From NCBI RefSeq assembly GCF_018687715.1, contig NC_056758.1:5397501-5461500 (forward strand): a DNA stretch of 64,000 nucleotides, in the 5' to 3' direction. Of the stretch, positions 57,580-64,000 are shown one piece after another (position 1 is the first letter of the stretch; each line of letters starts with the position of its first letter). Source of the DNA: Carya illinoinensis (lineage: Eukaryota; Streptophyta; Magnoliopsida; Fagales; Juglandaceae). Below the pieces are notes generated by a model. It was given only the letters and a program-made list of their open reading frames with translations, was not told the origin of the DNA and ran no database searches. Position numbers and translations under genes: made by a program.

Positions 57580-59800
57580 GTCACACACCAGAAACTGTCG
57601 GCCTGCTTGTGCCTCTGTGACCAGTACCAAGACCCACCAGCACCTCGATTCTCCTTCTCTTAGCGAGTTCCCATTTGCATCGCATCAGTGTTTTCCTTCA
57701 TTACTCTCTGACCCGTGTGTTCTCCAGAAGGGTAGCCACCCTTTAATTTCTTAATGTGACCTTAGGCCTTAAGCCCATTCGGCCAAATGCCTAGTTAATC
57801 CTTAAAAGAACTGTTTTATTCCCACAAGCCTTGGGCCTTCCTATCTTCTAAAGAAGTTGTTTTCACAAATTAGTATATTGTTTTAAAGTGGACTGGTTGT
57901 GTTTACAGAAACTATTTTAGCAACTTAAATGGGTTGTTTTCTTTATTTGAGGCTGGGCTGAAAGTTAAGTCAGACCAAGTTTTACAACTTGTTTTTATTA
58001 GAAACTATTTACGTGATTTAAAGTATGTTTTAAAGCATATTTTAATATATGCTATTGAGCCTTTTGTTTTAATTAATATTCCCATTGTCTATTTAGATCA
58101 GATCTTAGTGAACTTATTATGTTATACTTTAATTAGAAAACCAATGAATATGTTATGAGTTTTGAAAAATATTATCTTATGTAGTCCTTGTATAATAGAA
58201 TAGTTATTAAATTATCTCTTTGGTATTATTTTAAGCATTTAGAATGCTACAACACATTTTTCTAGAAATGTTAGTAACGATTAGTGTCTCGTATAGGTCA
58301 TAAGCTACGACATAAGATTTTGGAAGTAGCGCTGAGAGGTAATTAGTATGATCATACAATTGCATGTATACTGTAAATTCTCTAATAGTATGTGAAAATA
58401 TAATGTTTGTCTATGTTATGCTACGAGCTAAGTCAAGGTTAGATTCATTTTTATGATCTTTGATGAATTATGACATTATGCTTATATGAACAAATTGTTG
58501 TGTGATAGAGTAAATAATTCTAAAATCATATGGAAGCCATGAGATGTTCATTAAGTCAAGTATGCCATATAATAAAGTAGCTAGATTATGTATGCCATGC
58601 TCATGTAGTACCTAGATCATGTATGCCATGTTCATGTAGTGATAGATCATATATGCTATGTAATGTCAATTAGATCAAGTATGTTATGTAAAGTTCATAT
58701 AGATCTCAGATCATGTATGCCATGGAATGTTTATGTTTAGATCACATTGTGCCATGTACAAGAATATGCCATGTTATGCCATGCCATGTATAAGGATATG
58801 CCATGTTATGCTATGCCATTTACAAGCATATGTCATGCTAGAAAAGTTCATGATATTAAATAAGTTCTCATGCATTAAGAAAGATAAGATGTTTAAGGGT
58901 GACACGGACCTAAGCGTGTCAACCACAAGTTATGTTAAGACGGTGCCACGGACCTAAGCGTGGTTCACCATATGTTAAGTGAAATACGGACCTAAGCGTA
59001 TTTCACTTCAAGTTACGTTAAGGATGATACGAACCTAAGCGTGTTCATCACAAGTTACGTTAAGGATGACACAGACCTAAGCGTGTTCATCACAAGTTAT
59101 GTTAAGGGTGACACGGACCTAAGCGTGTTCACTACAAATCATGTTATGCGGTGTCATGGACTCAAGCATGGTTCACCTTATGTAAAGTGAAACATGGACT
59201 CAAGCGTGTTTCACTCTATGTCATGACAAGTTATGGGGTGCCACGGACCCAAACGTGATTCACCATATAATAAGTGAAAGACAAAATAAATAAGTAAATT
59301 ATGCATTTACGTTTATATGTTCGCCATGATCATGTATGTTTTCGCTCGTGTTGATAATAAATAAACATGCTATGAGAATCTGTGAATTAAATGTTTGTTT
59401 GAAGAGTCTTTCAAAAATTAAGTCTTGTTAAGTTATATTTTACAGTATGATGTACTATTTACTGAGTATTCAACTCATTTTTGTTTGTTTCTTTATTTGT
59501 TTGTTCTCTTCTATGTTTAAATGTTACAGATGATGATTGTAAGGTTGTAAAGCTGGAGGACCGGGGGTAGATCTAGTGCAAGGATTTAGTTCTTTATGTT
59601 TTTATGATAAAAAGTCACGCGTAGGGTTAGTTTATGTTTTTATGTTACATTTTCAGTTTTTAAGTTTTTAACTAAATAGTTATGTTCAGTTTAATTAATG
59701 TTTTCAATAAATGCGATATTCCAGGATATGAATCTCTTTACCGGGCTATATATGTATGTACGTTAGTAACATCTCTAACCTACGGGAACAGGGTGTCACA
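57003..59800 (+). repeat. 3' LTR of the gag-only element
   Basis: Same landmarks as the 5' LTR: TATAAAA at 57273-57279, the (TC)n run at about 57499-57578, and the stem-loop array at 58897-59264. It has one stem-loop unit fewer than the 5' LTR and an extra ATGCCATG phrase near 58770. It ends GGTGTCACA before TTAAT. Confidence 0.93.
58897..59264 (+). repeat. Array of nine stem-loop repeats in the 3' LTR
   Basis: Copy of the array at 54524-54933 with nine units; one unit (the one with GACAAGGACCTAAG at about 54738) is missing. GTGAAATACG/CGTATTTCAC is again a perfect 10-bp stem. The last unit has decayed (AAACGTGATTC). Confidence 0.88.
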
Positions 59801-60125
59801 TTAATTATCAGTAACAGTTTTTTTCCCAAGAGTTGTGGTAAGTTTTGGAAAAACTTACAACTTTACAATATATTTACAAATTTTTTTTAACTAATAAAAT
59901 ATTTCTTTCCCATCTACCGAGGGCAATTCGCTTTTACTGGACGATGCATTGTTGGCCTTTGCTTTAGAGGTTCATACTTCATGGTCAAGATTTGACTGGT
60001 AATGGCCATGTCAGGGTAGAGATTCACACGGCAATGGCTAAGTTAGGGCAGAGATTAGCACGAATGAAATTGTGGGATCGAGAATCAAAAGAAAATTAAG
60101 CGAGTGTAGGTCAACATGTTTGGGC

Positions 60126-61756
60126 CAAGACCAGCTCTCCCTTAAGGTGAATTAGGTGGTTGCCTAAGGCTTACAGTGAAAGAAAGTCCCAAAAAATACT
60201 ATAAAGATAATTACTAAAAAAAACTTCTAAAAAATTTTAAGTTATCTAAACAAAACAAAGAGACATGAACATTGAAAAAGAAAATCTCAACTCCACAATT
60301 AAAAAAAAACATTAACAATTGTAAAAAAAATAAATTTTTATTTAATTAAATACATTATGCAATTTCTCTTAGGAAAGCTAAAAGTAACAATAATGATTAT
60401 ATATTCAATGATTCAAATCTATCTCTACAAAGTCTAAAAAAATTTCAAAAGAACATCTCAAAAACCCTCCTTTTATACTTGAAATCGACAAATTTTATTT
60501 CATCTCTCTTGTACTCTAGACTCCAATCTCCAATATCTCTCTTGCATCCATCTTGCTCATATTTGGCACTGGCAGCTTCTCCATTGTCTCCAATCGCACT
60601 AGCAAACGTTGAGTAGCTCTACTATGCTATGGCAACAAAGGTAAAATAAGTAAAAAAATCTAACATGCAGTCTGTATATACAGTAAAGTTTTTATTTTAT
60701 ATATACAATGAAGTTTTGTGACAATAAAAAAAGCCACGTGAATGACTTATTTTCTAAAACATCCTTAGTTGTTTTTTATCTTCTTCTTCAAGACTTGACC
60801 ATTTATAGCTTTCACAATTCATATGACCCATGGGCCACCTATTCTATGATTTCTTTTCAAACTTTGTTTCTTCCTCTTTCAATTCCTCTAATGTATAATT
60901 TACTTTTTCATTTTGGATATTAATTATTAAGATATTTTATTTTATTGCGTAGATTAACAATTTTACATAAAAGTGAAGGTCATTTGTCATATAAAAGTGA
61001 AGGTCATTTGTCATATAAAAGTGAAGCTCATTTGCTAAATCAAGTTCTGTTATTTTATGTTAATATTTATTTTATTCTAAAACATAAGCATGGTAAAATT
61101 TTATATAGTAGATATTGTTCTTTTCTACTAGAAAATATGTCTAATAGGAAATATGCATCTAGATATAAGAAATTTAGAAAAAGAGAAGAATAGAAAAATT
61201 GATTGAATCCCAAAAAGGATATTTAAATAAATTTGTTACTAGCATTAAACAAAATATAGCAAAAAATTTAAGTGAAACATTTGTAGATGATCAAGAAATA
61301 CGCCAAATAGGACCAAAAGGCAACAAAACAAATTAAGAAATACAACAAAAGAGATATGGAGATAATAAAACAAACCCAACAAAAGGGATCTAAAGATAGT
61401 GCTCAAGCATGTACTGCTACAGTTCTTGTTGAAGAATTTGAGGAGAGCATAGAAGAAAATAAAAATATCGAGAATATATATGATTCTATTGTTAGAGAAT
61501 ATTCATAAGCATAGAAAATTGCTAGTGTATTCAAAAGACTTGAATAGATTAAATAGACTAGCCATATTATAAATTCGAAATGAGATATTAGAAGAATTTG
61601 AATATAAAAGTTTAATTAGCAATTTTGCATCTCAAAAAGTAAGAAGAAGAATTTTTAAATGAAAACATATTTAGATATAATTTAGTTAATTTGATACAAG
61701 AAAATGCCTCATTTTAACTTATCACTTTGGCCTCAAAATCTATTGAGCTGGTCTTG
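60126..61756 (+). mobile_element. Decayed hAT transposon, 1631 bp
   Basis: Both ends carry the identical 12-bp inverted repeat CAAGACCAGCTC. This looks like the plant hAT end CAGGGCCGGCTC after C/G to T/A decay. The flanking 8-mers are GTTTGGGC (60118-60125) and GTTTATGC (61757-61764), 6 of 8 identical. The uninterrupted tandem copy at 51104-52205 shows the empty site near 51768. The interior has a transposase N-terminus fragment but lacks the rest, so it is an internally deleted copy. Confidence 0.8.
61135..61340 (+). pseudogene. hAT transposase N-terminal fragment (zf-MYM1/TTF type)
   Basis: MSNRKYASRYKKFRKR is followed, after a one-base frame change, by RIEKLIESQKGYLNKFVTS and IKQNIAKNLSETFVDD. 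The pattern RKYASG.KR..K..IE.LI.SQKG.L.KF is the start of plant hAT proteins annotated as zinc finger MYM-type 1-like. The zinc finger, catalytic region and dimerisation domain are absent or unrecognisable. Confidence 0.6.
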
Positions 61757-62140
61757 GTTTATGCATGAGTAATTTGGAATGAGTGTGGTTATGGGGGTTT
61801 TGCATGAACAGTGGATGAGTGTAGTTATGGCGGGCATTTCCCTTGACTGAGATGGACCAAGGCAGATCTGGAGAAGGGAGGAGGAATGGAACGACAAGGA
61901 GGAAAATTTTTTCAAACATAAGGTGGTTGTGGAATGGATGAGGAATGCGAACTATTTGTAAGAGGGAGGAAGAGAGTGATGTTGGGAGGAAAGGTTGGAT
62001 CAGAGGAAGGGGACAAGTTTTCTATACGCGTAAGTGAAGAGTCCTATTGGTGAACATTTTTTAAAATTTAAGGGAAATGTGAGATGAGATGTATTTTATC
62101 TGAGTAGATGTTTGAAAATTTATCTAACATGATGGAATGA

Positions 62141-64000
62141 AATCTTCCACTTGGGCTAACATTGATGGCTAAAAATTGAAAAGGAAAAATTAAAAAAAAA
62201 AAAAAACTTGTTTCGAAAATGACTCTCAGGTTAGACTACATAGGTGGCCACACAAATATATATCTCAAATGATAACACCTTAGAAAAACACAATCCGGTC
62301 CAACAAGAATATCAACATTGAACATGAAAATTGTTACACGACTTAAACGATGCAAGACCACTCCACAACTACAAATGCTAATATTCTCATCGATATGGAT
62401 CCTCATCCTCCGACCAATGTGATAGTATGTAGTATGAACTTAGCCCCAATGTGATCAAAAGATGTGCTAATTCATATCAATCCTCGTAACGCTTTAAAAT
62501 GAAGCCTCGTGTCTCTGAAAGAGACTCATCTTATGTCTTTATCTATTATATCTCGAGATCTTAATGATGTCGTAATAAAAGACATAAGCCAGATACATGC
62601 TCAAAACATAGTTTATGGATGTGAGAGATATATATTATTATTGAAAGAAGCTATACCCAAATAATATATGGGTTGCCTACATATCCAGTAAAAGGATCGT
62701 AATTCTTTTTACATAAGTAACTCCCACTAACCAAAAACATCAAAAGTTTCCACAATACCCATATTAGCAACTATATTTTAAAAACTTTAGGAGCAAGTCC
62801 CTTTGTCAAAGGATCTGTAATCATCACATCTATATTTATATGCTCTATCTTTATCTGTCCTTCCTTAACTCTATCTCTAACTACCAAAAAACTCGATGTC
62901 AATGTGCTTGGATCCACTAGAACTCTTATTATTATCTGAAAAGAACAACAATACGCTATTATCACAATAAATAGTAATTGGCCTCAAGATGTAATCAAAA
63001 ACTTTGAGTCCAGAAATAAAATTCTTTAACCAAACAGCTTGGATTGTAGCTCTATAACACGCCACAAATTCAACTCGTATAGTAGAAAATGCCACTAGAG
63101 TTTGCTTAATACTTTTTCAAGAAATAGCACCCCCAGCCAACATAATAACATAACCTAATATTGATTTCAAATCATCTTGACATCTAGCAAAATCAAAATC
63201 TGAGTAGCCTACCACCTCAAAGTGATTTGAATGCTAGAAAGTAAGCATGCAACCTTCAGTCTTCGTCAAGTAACTCATAACTTTCTTAACAGCTTTTCAA
63301 TGCCCTTGCCCTGGATTCAACTGAAACCTACTAAGAACACTGACTGTAAAGGCTATATTTGGTCTAGTGCAAACATGAGCATGCATCAAACTCCCTACAG
63401 TACTAACATATAGAATATTCTTCACAGATTCCCTTTCCAGCTCATTTCTAAGACATTGAGTTTTGTTAAACTTATCTCCTTTTATGATAGGTTCATTACC
63501 AGGTGCATAGTTTTGCATTTCAAACATTTATGGTACACGCCATATATAAGCTTTCTGAGAAAGTCCCAACAACCACGAGCTCTATCACGACATATTTCAA
63601 TACCAAGAACAAAAGAAGCTTCTCTAAGATCTTTAATTTTAAAATTAGCAGATAACATTTTATTTGTTTCATGGAGTAATCTCAAGTCACTACTAGCAAG
63701 CAACATGTTATCAACATACAGAATGAGAAAAATAAAGTTTCTCCCACTGATCTTGCGATATATGCATTGGTCAACTGTATTTTCAATAAAATCAATATAA
63801 GTTACAACCTCATCAAACTTCAAATACCAATATCAAGATGCTTGCTTCAGGTCATATAAGGATTTATTTAACTTACACCCGAAGTTTTATTTTTCTTTCA
63901 CAATAAAACTTTTAGGTTGTCTCATATAAACCTCTTCATAAAGATCTCCATTTAAAAATATTGTCTTTACATCCATCTAATGAAACTTCAAATCATAGTG
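62141..64000 (-). mobile_element. Decayed Copia element, 3' half, runs past window end
   Basis: On the minus strand, from 64000 downward: reverse transcriptase (63823-63482, with ILYVDNMLLAS, the catalytic YVDD changed to YVDN), the region GSLMHAHVCTRPNIAFTVSV near 63400, RNase H parts (VEFVACYRATIQAVWLKNFI, SKHIDIEFF) and the pol end DVMITDPLTKGLAPKVF near 62800. The frame is broken several times. A purine tract CCAAGTGGAAGATT on the minus strand (62154-62141) abuts the tandem repeat copy 2, with no LTR after it. The element differs from the complete Copia copy at 2999-8403. Confidence 0.8.

Larger units (their letters stand above)
52649..59800 (+). mobile_element. Gag-only LTR retrotransposon with 2.8-kb LTRs (LARD-like), 7152 bp
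   Basis: LTRs lie at 52649-55475 (2827 bp) and 57003-59800 (2798 bp), starting TGTAACATCCGATCC and ending GGTGTTACA or GGTGTCACA. The target duplication TTAAT is at 52644-52648 and 59801-59805. The 1527-bp interior holds an initiator-Met primer site, one gag gene and a polypurine tract, and no protease, reverse transcriptase, RNase H or integrase. The end of the interior has TCGAGGACGAGATTTCTTTT followed by AAGGGGGGTAGT, the signature of chromoviruses (Tekay/Del type) just before the 3' LTR. It must have used enzymes from an autonomous relative. The LTRs are very similar by eye, so insertion is fairly recent. Confidence 0.93.
52206..62140. repeat. 1.1-kb repeat unit, copy 2, split by two transposons
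   Basis: Three pieces of this copy remain: 52206-52648, 59801-60125 and 61757-62140. They align in order with copy 1, for example on CACTGCTGGCCTTTGCTTTAGA near 51564 (CATTGTTGGCCTTTGCTTTAGA near 59948) and ATGGACCAAGGCAGATCTGG in both. The gaps are the gag-only LTR retrotransposon and the hAT remnant. Homology stops at about 62142, where a Copia polypurine tract begins. Confidence 0.8.

Overview
The window is plant nuclear DNA from a woody-dicot-like genome. It has intron-rich genes with GT/AG splice sites, very AT-rich intergenic DNA, and heavy loading with plant-type LTR retrotransposons (Copia and Ty3/gypsy), L1-type LINE remnants, hAT and Mutator-like DNA transposons and MITEs. The LINE remnants look like those I remember from Fagales (walnut, oak), but I cannot fix the species. 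No tRNA, rRNA or CRISPR locus was recognised.

Layout. 1-1599: 5' end of a minus-strand Athila/Tat-like Ty3/gypsy element (LTR, tRNA-Asp primer site, leader). 2999-8403: a structurally complete Copia (TNT1/Tork-like) element with 354-bp LTRs, a 5-bp target duplication and two in-frame stops. 9553-49729: four protein-coding genes, all on the minus strand. They are a bHLH factor (subgroup of Arabidopsis bHLH18/19/20/25), a WDR5 WD40 protein, a kinesin-8 (KIN8B type), and a Spinster-like major facilitator transporter. I rebuilt the exons of all four by hand, and every junction keeps the frame. The introns carry TE debris. The WDR5 intron has a repeated segment with a LINE remnant inside. A KIN8B intron holds a Mutator-like element with a 9-bp target duplication and a captured FkbM-type methyltransferase fragment. 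Two Spinster introns hold LINE fragments. 49730-64000: a repeat nest. A 1.1-kb unit is tandemly duplicated; its second copy is split by a 7.15-kb gag-only LTR retrotransposon with 2.8-kb LTRs and by a decayed hAT element. It then runs into a decayed minus-strand Copia element that continues past the window end.

Relation of the genes. WDR5 is a core scaffold of COMPASS-like histone H3K4 methyltransferases, KIN8B a microtubule motor, Spinster a putative sphingolipid or lipid transporter, and the bHLH a DNA-binding regulator. They share no evident pathway. From memory, KIN8B and WDR5a are neighbours in Arabidopsis (At3g49650/At3g49660), and a Spinster homologue and bHLH18/19/20 are neighbours at At2g22730-At2g22770. 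This window would then hold the unfractionated ancestral block.

Most notable signals: tandem stem-loops with paired base changes in the LTRs of the gag-only element, the Pack-MULE-like element in the kinesin intron, and the combined gene order.
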